From positions 1 through 53,583 of the forward strand of contig CALAGD010000077.1 of the NCBI GenBank assembly GCA_937891425.1: a DNA stretch of 53,583 bases. The letters run 5' to 3'. The translations under genes were made by a program, and so were the position numbers. The DNA is from an uncultured Pigmentiphaga sp. (lineage in GTDB: Bacteria; Pseudomonadota; Gammaproteobacteria; Burkholderiales; Burkholderiaceae_B). The notes beneath the pieces are model-generated. The model was not told where the DNA came from, ran no database searches, and was given only the letters and a program-made list of their open reading frames with translations. Shown piece after piece: positions 18,088-25,861 of the stretch (its first letter is position 1; each line of letters begins with the position of its first letter).

Positions 18088-18199
18088 CGTGATCGGGTCT
18101 GCCTGCAAAGCACCCCGGAATGTGTACCACGATTGGACGCCCCATGCCTGGAGGTGCCGTCACCACAACGCGGCAGCACGCAGCGAGCCGGCCGCGGCA

Positions 18200-19081
18200 T
18201 CAGTCCATCAGACGCTGCCGCTCGCGCGAGAACCATGCCCCCAGTACCTGAGTTACCTGCTGCTTTCCATGATGCTCGCGCTCGAGCAAGCCGACCGTGC
18301 GCATCACCGGGCGGCATGGCAGCTTCTTGACGATCAGCTGCTGCTCCGCCCACTCTGCGTTGGCCAGATGGGGCACGATGGCGATACCGTGGCGTTGCCT
18401 GACCAGCTGCACGATGGCCTCGACCGAGTTGAGTTCGAGCGCGACCCGCGGCTCTACGCCAAGCCGCTGCAGCGCGTAGGTAACCAGTCGTCCTGTCCAG
18501 AGCGTACGATCGAACTGCAGGAAGGGCTCGCGCTCCAGCAGGTCGCGCACGTTGCGGCGCGCCATGTCGGGAGGTGCGATCAGTACGAGCGGTTCATCGT
18601 AGAACGGCGTCCACTTCAGCCCGGCCGGCACCCCATAGGGCGGCTGCGTGACAACTGCCGCATCGAGCTCACCTTTGGCTACCATCTCGGCAAACTGGCC
18701 CGACTGCCCCGCGAGCAGACGCAGGTCGAGGTCGGGGTAGTCGTGGCGCAACCGGGCCAGTGCACCACCAAACGCCCCCATCAGCGCCGACACCAGCGCC
18801 CCCACGTGCAACGTGCCCCGCACGCCTCCCGCGCCCAGGTTGCGCAGCGCTTCGTACTCGTCCACCAGGCGCTGCAGGCGCGCGAGCACCTCGCGCCCTT
18901 CCGGCGTAACGGCAAAGGTGTGCGCTCCCCGCTCGAACAGGCGTACATTGAGCTCCGATTCCAGGTTCTTCACCTGGAGGCTGACTGCTGCCTGCGTGAG
19001 CCCGAGTTGCCGCCCCGCCTCGGCAAAACTGCCCAGGCGGGCGGCCGCGATGACGGTCCGGAACTGTCGGATCGAGGCCAT
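18200..19081 (-). CDS. LysR-family transcriptional regulator
   Basis: A 293-residue LysR regulator. The N-terminal helix-turn-helix reads GSFAEAGRQLGLTQAAVSLQVKN-like (residues 17-40), and a periplasmic-binding-like effector domain follows (from RGTLHVGALVSA). It is transcribed divergently from the SdhB-like operon, with a 105-bp AT-rich spacer between, the classic arrangement in which a LysR protein controls the neighbouring catabolic operon and itself. The likely inducer is a substrate of that operon, probably an organic acid. Confidence 0.9.
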   Translation of the reverse strand: MASIRQFRTVIAAARLGSFAEAGRQLGLTQAAVSLQVKNLESELNVRLFERGAHTFAVTPEGREVLARLQRLVDEYEALRNLGAGGVRGTLHVGALVSALMGAFGGALARLRHDYPDLDLRLLAGQSGQFAEMVAKGELDAAVVTQPPYGVPAGLKWTPFYDEPLVLIAPPDMARRNVRDLLEREPFLQFDRTLWTGRLVTYALQRLGVEPRVALELNSVEAIVQLVRQRHGIAIVPHLANAEWAEQQLIVKKLPCRPVMRTVGLLEREHHGKQQVTQVLGAWFSRERQRLMD

Positions 19082-19094
19082 GATTGATATAAAA

Positions 19095-19115
19095 ATTTCT
19101 TGGTCTTAAAGAAAT
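19095..19115. promoter_or_regulatory. Probable LysR operator in the divergent spacer
   Basis: ATTTCTT (19095-19101) and AAGAAAT (19109-19115) are perfect 7-bp inverted repeats separated by seven bases. The site lies just upstream of the LysR gene and about 70 bases before the SdhB-like gene, inside an AT-rich island that contrasts with the GC-rich surroundings. It does not match T-N11-A strictly, but its size and place fit a LysR binding dyad. Confidence 0.5.
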
Positions 19116-19186
19116 AATTAATAGTTTTACTTTTGTCAAAGCCTGCGGCACCATAGGACGAACCACGCCTTGCCGGGACATCAACC

Positions 19187-19933
19187 ATGTCAGCTTCCGC
19201 ACCCATGTTACGTGTCGAGGTCTGGCGCGGTGGCGAAGAGGGCCGTTTCCAGACCTACGAAGTGCCCCGCCGCACCAGCCAGACCGTACTCGACGTCGTC
19301 ACGTACATCCAGCAGACCCTCGACTCCACGCTCTCATACCGCTACGCGTGCCGTGTGGGCATGTGCGGTTCGTGCGCAATGCGGGTCAATGGTGTTGCGC
19401 GCTGGACGTGCCGCACCCATGTCACCAGGGTCGCCGACGACGACCGCCTGCAGCTCGCTCCGCTGGCCAACTTGCCGATCGTGAAGGACCTGGTCACCGA
19501 CATGGCCGAATTCTTCAACAAGAACGACCGCGCCCTTGGACGCTTTCGAGGCAACCGCAGCCGGCACGAACCCATGGCCCAGGTCAGGCCCGACTCTCCG
19601 GCACGCCGGGAAGCCGACGCCGGCATCGAGTGCATTGGCTGCGCGGTCTGTTATTCGTCATGCGACGTTGTTGCATGGCGCCCCGATTTTCTCGGGCCCG
19701 CCGCTCTCAACCGCGCCTGGACGCTGGTGAATGACGAACGCGACATCGAGCGCGCACCGCGCCTCGTGGCGGTGGCCGGCGATGGCGGCTGCCATGCCTG
19801 CCACACCCAGGGATCATGCACCGTGCGCTGCCCCAAGCACCTCACGCCCACCGCCAGCATCGCGGGGCTGAAACGGGTTACCGCCCGCGCCCTGCTGCGG
19901 GGCGAAATGCCGACCACGGAGGGGAACTCGTGA
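19187..19933 (+). CDS. SdhB/FrdB-like iron-sulfur subunit
   Basis: A 248-residue electron-transfer subunit of a succinate dehydrogenase/fumarate reductase-type complex. The N-terminal ferredoxin domain has the [2Fe-2S] pattern C-x4-C-x2-C-x11-C (CRVGMCGSC ... WTC). The C-terminal domain has CIGCAVCYSSC, CHACHTQGSC and CTVRCPK for the [4Fe-4S] and [3Fe-4S] clusters. The Pro that usually follows the first cluster's last Cys is Asp here. It is the first gene of a seven-gene operon; its stop overlaps the next start. Confidence 0.85.
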   Translation: MSASAPMLRVEVWRGGEEGRFQTYEVPRRTSQTVLDVVTYIQQTLDSTLSYRYACRVGMCGSCAMRVNGVARWTCRTHVTRVADDDRLQLAPLANLPIVKDLVTDMAEFFNKNDRALGRFRGNRSRHEPMAQVRPDSPARREADAGIECIGCAVCYSSCDVVAWRPDFLGPAALNRAWTLVNDERDIERAPRLVAVAGDGGCHACHTQGSCTVRCPKHLTPTASIAGLKRVTARALLRGEMPTTEGNS

Positions 19934-20286
19934 AACCACAAGTCGTTCAGCAAGTGCGCCGCTGGTATTGGCAGCGCATCACCGCCATGATCATGACGCT
20001 GTTCGTGCTGGTGCACCTGGTCCTGATGATTCATGCCATCAAAGGTGGGCTCAGTGCCGGCGAGATCCTTGCACGCACGCAGGGTAGCGTTTTGTGGGCA
20101 CTTTTCTACGGTCTTTTCGTGGTGCTGGTGTCGGTCCATGCATCGATCGGCCTGGGCAATATTCTGGTGGAATGGGCGCGACTGCCACAGGGCAGCGCCC
20201 GCCTCATCAGCAACCTGGTGGCGCTCGCCCTGCTGGTGCTGGGATTGCGCGCCGTCTGGGCAGTCACTTGCGGGAGCATGCCATGA
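19930..20286 (+). CDS. Membrane anchor subunit 1 of SDH/FRD-like complex
   Basis: A 118-residue protein with three predicted membrane helices and several histidines in or near them (LVHLVLMIH, VSVHASIG), possible haem b ligands. The GTG start at 19930 overlaps the upstream stop as GTGA, and GGAGG lies before it. Position and size make it one of the two quinone-binding anchors; the family is poorly conserved in sequence, so the call rests on context and topology. Confidence 0.75.
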   Translation: MKPQVVQQVRRWYWQRITAMIMTLFVLVHLVLMIHAIKGGLSAGEILARTQGSVLWALFYGLFVVLVSVHASIGLGNILVEWARLPQGSARLISNLVALALLVLGLRAVWAVTCGSMP

Positions 20287-20636
20287 AGATCAACGATGCA
20301 CGCAGCCGGCATCACGCAATCTGGTGGACTTTCGTCGTGCACCGCGTATCCGGGCTTTTGCTGACAGTGTTCCTGCCCATCCATTTCTGGACACTGGGCC
20401 TTGCGCTGCAGGGAGAGTCTGCCCTGGACCGGGCACTTGCCTGGTACGAGGCGCCTGTTTTCCGGTGGGGTGAGTGGCTACTGGTGTTGCTGCTGACCGT
20501 GCACGCCCTGGGCGGCATCCGCCTGCTGCTGATCGAGTTCCGGCCCTGGCGCGGACTGCGCCGCGGCTGGATCGTCGCGGGCGGCATCATCGCGCTGGCG
20601 ACTTCCCTTCTCTTCCTGAATGCGTCATGGAAATGA
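20283..20636 (+). CDS. Membrane anchor subunit 2 of SDH/FRD-like complex (SdhC-type)
   Basis: A 117-residue protein with three predicted helices. Its first helix carries HRVSGLLLTVFLPIHFW, matching the HRxSG...H pattern of SdhC-type cytochrome b subunits in which the second His binds haem; a further VHALGG segment lies in helix two. ATG 20283 overlaps the preceding stop (ATGA). With the previous gene it forms the anchor pair for the SdhB-like and SdhA-like subunits. Confidence 0.78.
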   Translation: MKINDARSRHHAIWWTFVVHRVSGLLLTVFLPIHFWTLGLALQGESALDRALAWYEAPVFRWGEWLLVLLLTVHALGGIRLLLIEFRPWRGLRRGWIVAGGIIALATSLLFLNASWK

Positions 20637-21523
20637 GCACGTCTATGCAAACTCTGGACTACAAGCAAGTCGAGGAGGCGGCACGCGAGCTGTATATCCG
20701 CGCCCTTAAACGCCTGCCCGACGACATCAAGGAAGGTTTCAACCAGCTGCTGAGCATGGAAACGTCGGAGCGTGCCCGTGGCATCCTCGGCACCATGGTC
20801 ACCAATATCCGGGTTGCCGAAGAACACGACAACTTGCTCTGCCAGGACACCGGGCTACCCATTTACAACGTCTTCATCGGGCGCAACATCGCGGTCGATG
20901 GATGGGCGCTGAAGGAAGCGATCCGCACCGGCTGCGAGCGCGCCACATGCGAGCATCCGCTGCGCTCAAGCGTCGTCCACCCCATCAGCCGCAAGAACAA
21001 CCACACCTCCAGCGGCCCCGGCGTGCCGGTCATCCATGTGGACTTTGTCGAAAATCCGGACACCTTCGCGATCGAAATGATTCCCAAGGGCAGCGGCTCG
21101 GAGAACAACTCGTTCCTGCACATGCCCGTGCCGGCGGAAGGCATCGCGGCGGTCAAGCGCTTCGTCATCGATTGTGTGGTCAATGCCGGGGGCAAGACCT
21201 GCCCGCCCACCATCGTGGGCGTGGGCGTGGGCGGAACCTCTGACCTGTGCGTCCATCTCGCCAAGAAAGCTGCCACGCGCCCGCTTGGAAGCACCTGCCC
21301 CGACCCCTTGGGTGCGGAGCTGGAACGCGAACTCTCAACGGCCGTCAACCGCCTGGGAGTCGGCCCCCAGGGGCTGGGAGGCGATGCCACCGCATTTGCC
21401 GTACATGTCGAGCTGGCGGCCACGCACATCACCATGAACCCCGTAGCGGTGAACATGCAATGCCATTCAGCCCGCCGCGCCAGGGCCACGTTTCGCGACG
21501 GGCGCATCGAATACGGCTATTGA
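20633..21523 (+). CDS. Class I hydro-lyase alpha subunit (fumarase/tartrate dehydratase/mesaconase type)
   Basis: The catalytic [4Fe-4S] subunit of a two-subunit class I hydratase, about 296 residues. The three cluster cysteines are seen in LLCQDTGLPIY, AGGKTCPPTIVGVGVGG and MNPVAVNMQCHS. The family adds or removes water across a C4-type double bond. The sequence alone does not separate fumarase from L-tartrate dehydratase (TtdA) or mesaconase, all of which occur in two-subunit form of this size. I chose ATG 20633 because it overlaps the upstream stop as ATGA; ATG 20627 and 20645 are alternatives. It sits inside the SDH-like operon, so a dehydrogenation product is the likely substrate. Confidence 0.85.
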   Translation: MSTSMQTLDYKQVEEAARELYIRALKRLPDDIKEGFNQLLSMETSERARGILGTMVTNIRVAEEHDNLLCQDTGLPIYNVFIGRNIAVDGWALKEAIRTGCERATCEHPLRSSVVHPISRKNNHTSSGPGVPVIHVDFVENPDTFAIEMIPKGSGSENNSFLHMPVPAEGIAAVKRFVIDCVVNAGGKTCPPTIVGVGVGGTSDLCVHLAKKAATRPLGSTCPDPLGAELERELSTAVNRLGVGPQGLGGDATAFAVHVELAATHITMNPVAVNMQCHSARRARATFRDGRIEYGY

Positions 21524-21535
21524 CCGGAGGCAGCC

Positions 21536-22144
21536 ATGGCACACTTCGAGTTCCACATGCCGATCACCGAAGCGCAGGTGCGGCAACTGCACGTGGGCGA
21601 CACCGTGACCCTCCAGGGCACGTTGTATGGCATTCGCGATGCCACCTGCATTGCCCTTTTCGACCGCGGGCGTCGCACCCGCCTCGACCTGAACGGCCAT
21701 GCCGTGATCCATACGGCGCCGAACGTGCGCAAGGTGCCCGCGAGCACCCACTGCCCGGTGGGCTACGAACCGGTATGCATCGGCACCACCACCTCATCGC
21801 GCATGGAACGTTTCACGCGCCAGCTCATGAGCGAGTACGGGGTACGCTTCATCATTGGCAAGGGCGGCATGCATGAAGGTTCGTTGCGTGCATTCCAGGA
21901 ATTGGGAGGGGCCTACCTGGCCATCGTGGGTGGTACCGCCGCACTCGAAACCACGTGGATAGAGCAGATCGAAGATGTGGATCTCGACGATCTCAACCCC
22001 GAGTCGCTTTGGAAATTCCGGATCCGCGACTTCGGGCCGCTGCTGGTAGGAATGGACAGCCACGGCCATTCGCTGTACGAGGACGTGAACGCCACGGTCA
22101 GAGGAAACCGCGATGTCGTGCTTGCGTCGCTGGGGGTCGCATGA
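21536..22144 (+). CDS. Class I hydro-lyase beta subunit
   Basis: The 202-residue partner of the preceding gene, matching the C-terminal domain of single-chain class I fumarases and TtdB. GTTTSSRMERF, IIGKGGM and GGTAALETTWI are family motifs. GGAGG precedes the ATG. Its stop overlaps the start of the flavoprotein gene, so translation of the hydratase and the flavoprotein is probably coupled. Confidence 0.87.
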   Translation: MAHFEFHMPITEAQVRQLHVGDTVTLQGTLYGIRDATCIALFDRGRRTRLDLNGHAVIHTAPNVRKVPASTHCPVGYEPVCIGTTTSSRMERFTRQLMSEYGVRFIIGKGGMHEGSLRAFQELGGAYLAIVGGTAALETTWIEQIEDVDLDDLNPESLWKFRIRDFGPLLVGMDSHGHSLYEDVNATVRGNRDVVLASLGVA

Positions 22145-23892
22145 GCAAGCCAACGTACGACACCCTGACCACCGACATCCTGATCCTGGGCGCAGGCGGC
22201 GCGGGATTGTTCGCAGCCCTGCATGCCCATGCCGCCAATCCATCGCTCGACATCACGATCGCAGTGAAGGGGCTGCTGGGCAAGTGCGGCTGCACCCGCA
22301 TGGTCCAGGGTGGGTATAACGTCGCCCTTGCCCCGGAAGACTCACCCGAGCGGCATTTCATGGATACGATCGAGGGCGGCAAGTGGCTGCCCGACCAGGA
22401 ACTGGCCTGGACTCTGGTTACCGGGGCCATCGAACGCATTCACGAGCTCGAGAACGAACTCGGCTGCTTCTTCGACCGCAACCCCGATGGCACCGTGCAC
22501 CAGAAGGCGTTCGCCGGCCAGACCTTCGACCGGACCGTGCACAAGGGCGACCTGACCGGCATTGAAATCATCAATCGGCTTGCTGAGCAGGTGTGGGCCC
22601 GCAAGATACGGCGGCTGGAAGAGCATCGCGCCATCGAGCTGATTCCTGCGGCAGACGAACATGCCCTTGCCGGTGTACTGATGATCGACGTGCGCACCGG
22701 ACGCTACCGCCTGGTTCGCGCCAAGGCCGTGCTGCTGGCCACGGGCGGTGGTCCTACCATGTACAAATATCACACCCCCTCGGGCGACAAGAGCTGCGAC
22801 GGCCTGGCCATGGCCCTGCGCGCAGGCTTGGGTCTGCGCGACATGGAGATGGTGCAGTTCCACCCTACCGGTCTGCTTGCCGGCCCGGGCACCCGCATGA
22901 CGGGCACGGTGCTGGAAGAAGGGCTGCGGGGCGCAGGGGGTTACCTGCTGAACGGCAACAAGGAACGCTTCATGCACCAGTTCGACCCGCGCGGCGAGCG
23001 GGCTACGCGGGACGTCGTGGCGCGCGGCATCTTCTCCGAAATGCGTGCCGGGCGCACCTCACCCAATGGCGGGGTATACATCCAGATGAGCCACCTGGGG
23101 CCAGACCGGGTGCGCCAGATGTTCAAGGGCATGGTCGAGCGCTGTGCCGACTGCGGGTTCGACCTGGCGGGTGGCCTGGTGGAGGTCGTGCCCACGGCAC
23201 ACTACATGATGGGTGGTGTGCTGTTCCGGCCTGACTGCTCCACCGAGATGCCCGGTCTGTTCGCTGCCGGTGAGGATACGGGTGGCGTACATGGCGCCAA
23301 CCGGCTGGGTGGCAACGGAGTGGCCGACTCGACCGTCTTTGGCGGCATCGCAGGCGACTCGATGGCAGCCTGGGTGGACGGCCGTGCCCTGCCTCCCGTA
23401 GACGAAGACCGCATCGCCGCGGCCATCGCCGCGGCCGAACGACCGTTCAGCCTGCCCCCCGGCAACATCCAGGCGCTGCGCGAGCGGCTGATGGAATGCA
23501 TGTGGGAAGATGCCGGCATCGTGCGCAATGAGGAGGGGTTGCGGCGCGCCGCCACCATGGTCGAGCAGCTCGCCGCCCAGCTGTACTCTACGGGCGTGAG
23601 CGACAGCGGCCGTGCTTTCAACCTCACCTGGCACGACTGGCTCAACCTGGAGAACCTGGTGCAGGTCAGCCGCGCCATCATCTGCGCGGCCGCCAGCCGG
23701 GAAGATTCACGTGGTGCCCACTTCCGTGAAGACTACCCCGAGACCCGGGATCTTGAGAACTCCTGGTATTCGGTTGTACGGCTGAACGAAGAGCAGATTG
23801 AACTGTCACGCGTGCCGGTGGAATTCACCCGCGTGCGGCCGGGCGAAACCCTGCTGGCCGAAACTCCGGCACACGCAGGCCCGCCGGCCTGA
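22141..23892 (+). CDS. SdhA/FrdA-like flavoprotein lacking the FAD-linking histidine
   Basis: A 583-residue flavoprotein, the dicarboxylate-binding subunit of the SDH/FRD-like complex. The dinucleotide-binding motif is LGAGGAGLFAAL, the active-site loop QFHPTGLLAGPG, the capping region HYMMGG and the FAD-binding GANRLGGNGVADSTVFGG. Where SdhA normally reads SHTVxAQGG with the His bound to FAD, this protein reads GCTRMVQGG, so the His is replaced by Cys and FAD is probably not linked in the usual way. It is the last subunit gene in the operon, an order unlike sdhCDAB. It may be a second, specialised complex beside the TCA-cycle enzyme encoded elsewhere. Confidence 0.85.
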   Translation: MSKPTYDTLTTDILILGAGGAGLFAALHAHAANPSLDITIAVKGLLGKCGCTRMVQGGYNVALAPEDSPERHFMDTIEGGKWLPDQELAWTLVTGAIERIHELENELGCFFDRNPDGTVHQKAFAGQTFDRTVHKGDLTGIEIINRLAEQVWARKIRRLEEHRAIELIPAADEHALAGVLMIDVRTGRYRLVRAKAVLLATGGGPTMYKYHTPSGDKSCDGLAMALRAGLGLRDMEMVQFHPTGLLAGPGTRMTGTVLEEGLRGAGGYLLNGNKERFMHQFDPRGERATRDVVARGIFSEMRAGRTSPNGGVYIQMSHLGPDRVRQMFKGMVERCADCGFDLAGGLVEVVPTAHYMMGGVLFRPDCSTEMPGLFAAGEDTGGVHGANRLGGNGVADSTVFGGIAGDSMAAWVDGRALPPVDEDRIAAAIAAAERPFSLPPGNIQALRERLMECMWEDAGIVRNEEGLRRAATMVEQLAAQLYSTGVSDSGRAFNLTWHDWLNLENLVQVSRAIICAAASREDSRGAHFREDYPETRDLENSWYSVVRLNEEQIELSRVPVEFTRVRPGETLLAETPAHAGPPA

Positions 23893-23897
23893 ATGCG

Positions 23898-24650
23898 ATG
23901 GAAACCGTGTTCCTGGTGGCCCTGGGCGGGGCCCTGGCAGGGTTCGTTCAGGGGCTCGCGGGATTCGGGTTCGGCCTCACCGCGCTGGCGGTATGGTCGT
24001 GGGCACTCGAACCGGCCAACGCGGTGCCAGTCGTGGTGTATGCATCGCTGGTAGGCCAGCTGTTGGCCGTTCCGTCCATGCGGCGCCACTTCGCCTGGCG
24101 CCGCATGCTGCCCTTCATGCTGGGTGGCACGCTGGGCGTACCACTGGGCATGTACCTGCTTCAGCACGTCGAACCCGTGCTGTTCAGATTCAGTACGGGC
24201 ATGGTGCTCACGGCCTACTGCACTATCCTGCTGGCGATTCCCCGAGTTCCCCGCGTTACGCACGGAGGTCGCGCCGCGGATGCCGTAGCTGGCTGGATGG
24301 GCGGACTGATGGGCGGATTCGGTGGCATTCCCGGCCCGGTACCCACCTTGTGGTGCACGCTGCGCGGCTGGCCAAAGGACCACCAGCGCAGCGTTTTTCA
24401 GGCGTTCAACCTGTACATGCATGCCATCACGCTGGCAGGCCTGTATCTGAACGGCATGATCACGCCCGAAGTGCAACGGCTTTTCCTCGTCGTCACGCCC
24501 GCCATGCTGCTGCCTACGCTGGCAGGCCTGCGCCTGTATCATCGTCTTTCAGACCATGGCTTCCGACGCGTCCTGCTCATCCTGCTGGCCCTGACCGGGG
24601 TGGGGCTGCTGGTCAATACCACCGGTCAGGTCTTTGCGAGGTTGCCGTAG
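23898..24650 (+). CDS. TSUP-family (TauE/SafE) anion exporter
   Basis: A 250-residue membrane protein with about eight helices in two repeats. The Gly-rich first repeat (GGALAGFVQGLAGFGFGLTAL) and the second (GWMGGLMGGFGGIPGPVPTLW) are typical of the TSUP family, which includes exporters of sulfite and organosulfur anions. It starts five bases after the flavoprotein stop and so belongs to that operon. The sulfolactate-type genes next to it make sulfite a reasonable cargo (compare SuyZ/TauE), but this is inference. The convergent receptor gene ends 34 bases away. Confidence 0.8.
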   Translation: METVFLVALGGALAGFVQGLAGFGFGLTALAVWSWALEPANAVPVVVYASLVGQLLAVPSMRRHFAWRRMLPFMLGGTLGVPLGMYLLQHVEPVLFRFSTGMVLTAYCTILLAIPRVPRVTHGGRAADAVAGWMGGLMGGFGGIPGPVPTLWCTLRGWPKDHQRSVFQAFNLYMHAITLAGLYLNGMITPEVQRLFLVVTPAMLLPTLAGLRLYHRLSDHGFRRVLLILLALTGVGLLVNTTGQVFARLP

Positions 24651-24684
24651 CCGAAGGTGCTGGTTGCACGCCTTCCGGGGCGTC

Positions 24685-25686
24685 TTACTGGATGACGATG
24701 TTGCGCTCCTTTACTACCTTCGCCCAGTAGGCGCTTTCTTCCTTGAGGGCTTTCTGGAACTCCGCGGGCGTATTGCCGACCGGCTTCATGCCCAGCTGCT
24801 CGATGCGCTCCTTTACATCGGGCATGGCGAGCACCTGCACCGTGTCGTCGTGGATCTTCTCGACGATTTCGCGCGGCGTGCCGGCAGGCACGACAAACCC
24901 GAACCAGCCATAGTTGGTGAACCCGGGCATGCCTGCTTCGGCGGCGGTCGGCACATTTGGCAACATGGGCAGCCGCGAATCGCCGGTAACCGCCAGCGCG
25001 TTGATGCGTCCGCTTTCGACCAGGCCGCTGACGGCACCGGCATTGCCCACGACCAGGTCGATCTGGTTGGCCATCAGGTCGGTATAGGCAGCCGCCTCGC
25101 CGCGGTAAGGCACGTGGGTGACCTTGATGTCGGCCGCGTACGCGAAGTTCTCACCCGCCATGTGCACCTGCGAACCCAGGCCAGCCGAGCCCATGTTCAG
25201 CTTGCCGGGGTTCTTCCTGGCGTACTCGATGAGCTCCGTGAGCGTGGACACGGGCACCCCCTTCGAAGTGACCACGACCATCGGACCCGCTGCGACGTTG
25301 GTGACGGGGATGAAATCCTTCTGGACGTTGTAGGGCAGGTCCTTGTAGAGATGAGGATTCACCGTCAGGATGCTGCCCGAGGCCATCAACAGCGTGTAAC
25401 CGTCGGGGTCGGACCTGGCCACGGCAGCTGTACCGACATTACCCCCAGCCCCCAGCTTGTTCTCGACCACGACACTCTGTCCCCATAGTTTCGAAAGCCG
25501 GTCGGCCATGAGTCGGGCCACCACATCGGTGGTTCCTCCGGCGGAAAACGGCACGACGATGGTCACCGTGCGGTTAGGCCAGCTGGACGCAGCAATGGCG
25601 GTACCTGCGAGGCCCAGCAACAATCCTCCGGCGACCAACCCCTTGAACCAGATCCTGCGCGTTGACACGGTCCTTTTCGTAGTCAT
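24685..25686 (-). CDS. Bug/TctC-type solute receptor, possibly for sulfolactate (SlcH-like)
   Basis: A 333-residue periplasmic receptor of the tripartite tricarboxylate transporter family. The signal peptide spans about residues 1-32 (helix GLVAGGLLLGLAGTAIA). The Bug signatures WPNRTVTIVVPFSAGGTTD, GGNVGTAAVARSDPDGYT and the late APAGTP-like PAGTPREIVEKI are present. I chose ATG 25686 with GGAG six bases before it. No tctA/tctB membrane genes are present, so it is an orphan receptor, common in Alcaligenaceae. It lies downstream of suyB on the same strand; sulfolactate uptake in known clusters uses a system of this type (SlcHFG), hence the suggested ligand. Confidence 0.8.
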   Translation of the reverse strand: MTTKRTVSTRRIWFKGLVAGGLLLGLAGTAIAASSWPNRTVTIVVPFSAGGTTDVVARLMADRLSKLWGQSVVVENKLGAGGNVGTAAVARSDPDGYTLLMASGSILTVNPHLYKDLPYNVQKDFIPVTNVAAGPMVVVTSKGVPVSTLTELIEYARKNPGKLNMGSAGLGSQVHMAGENFAYAADIKVTHVPYRGEAAAYTDLMANQIDLVVGNAGAVSGLVESGRINALAVTGDSRLPMLPNVPTAAEAGMPGFTNYGWFGFVVPAGTPREIVEKIHDDTVQVLAMPDVKERIEQLGMKPVGNTPAEFQKALKEESAYWAKVVKERNIVIQ

Positions 25687-25825
25687 ATGAGTCTCCATCC
25701 TTTGCCTTTCTGGCTATCTGTTCGACTGCAACCTGAACATGAACCGGACGAAACGCCGTCCGCTTCGATCACGTTACGCAGAACTGCGCGTGGGACGGAC
25801 CACCCTCCTCCATCGATCCGTTCAT

Positions 25826-25845
25826 GGGGCGAGCGTGCTCGCCCC
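25826..25845 (-). other. Hairpin between suyB and the receptor gene
   Basis: GGGGCGAG and CTCGCCCC form a perfect 8-bp stem with a four-base loop in the 175-bp gap downstream of suyB. It has no T-run on either strand. It may stabilise the suyAB mRNA or lower expression of the downstream receptor gene; the rest of the gap holds nothing I recognise. Confidence 0.4.
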
Positions 25846-25861
25846 CGCGGCCCAACCGGGC

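Noticed and set aside
25826..25845. Hairpin after suyB considered as an intrinsic terminator
   Set aside because: No T-run follows on either strand, so I list it only as a hairpin.
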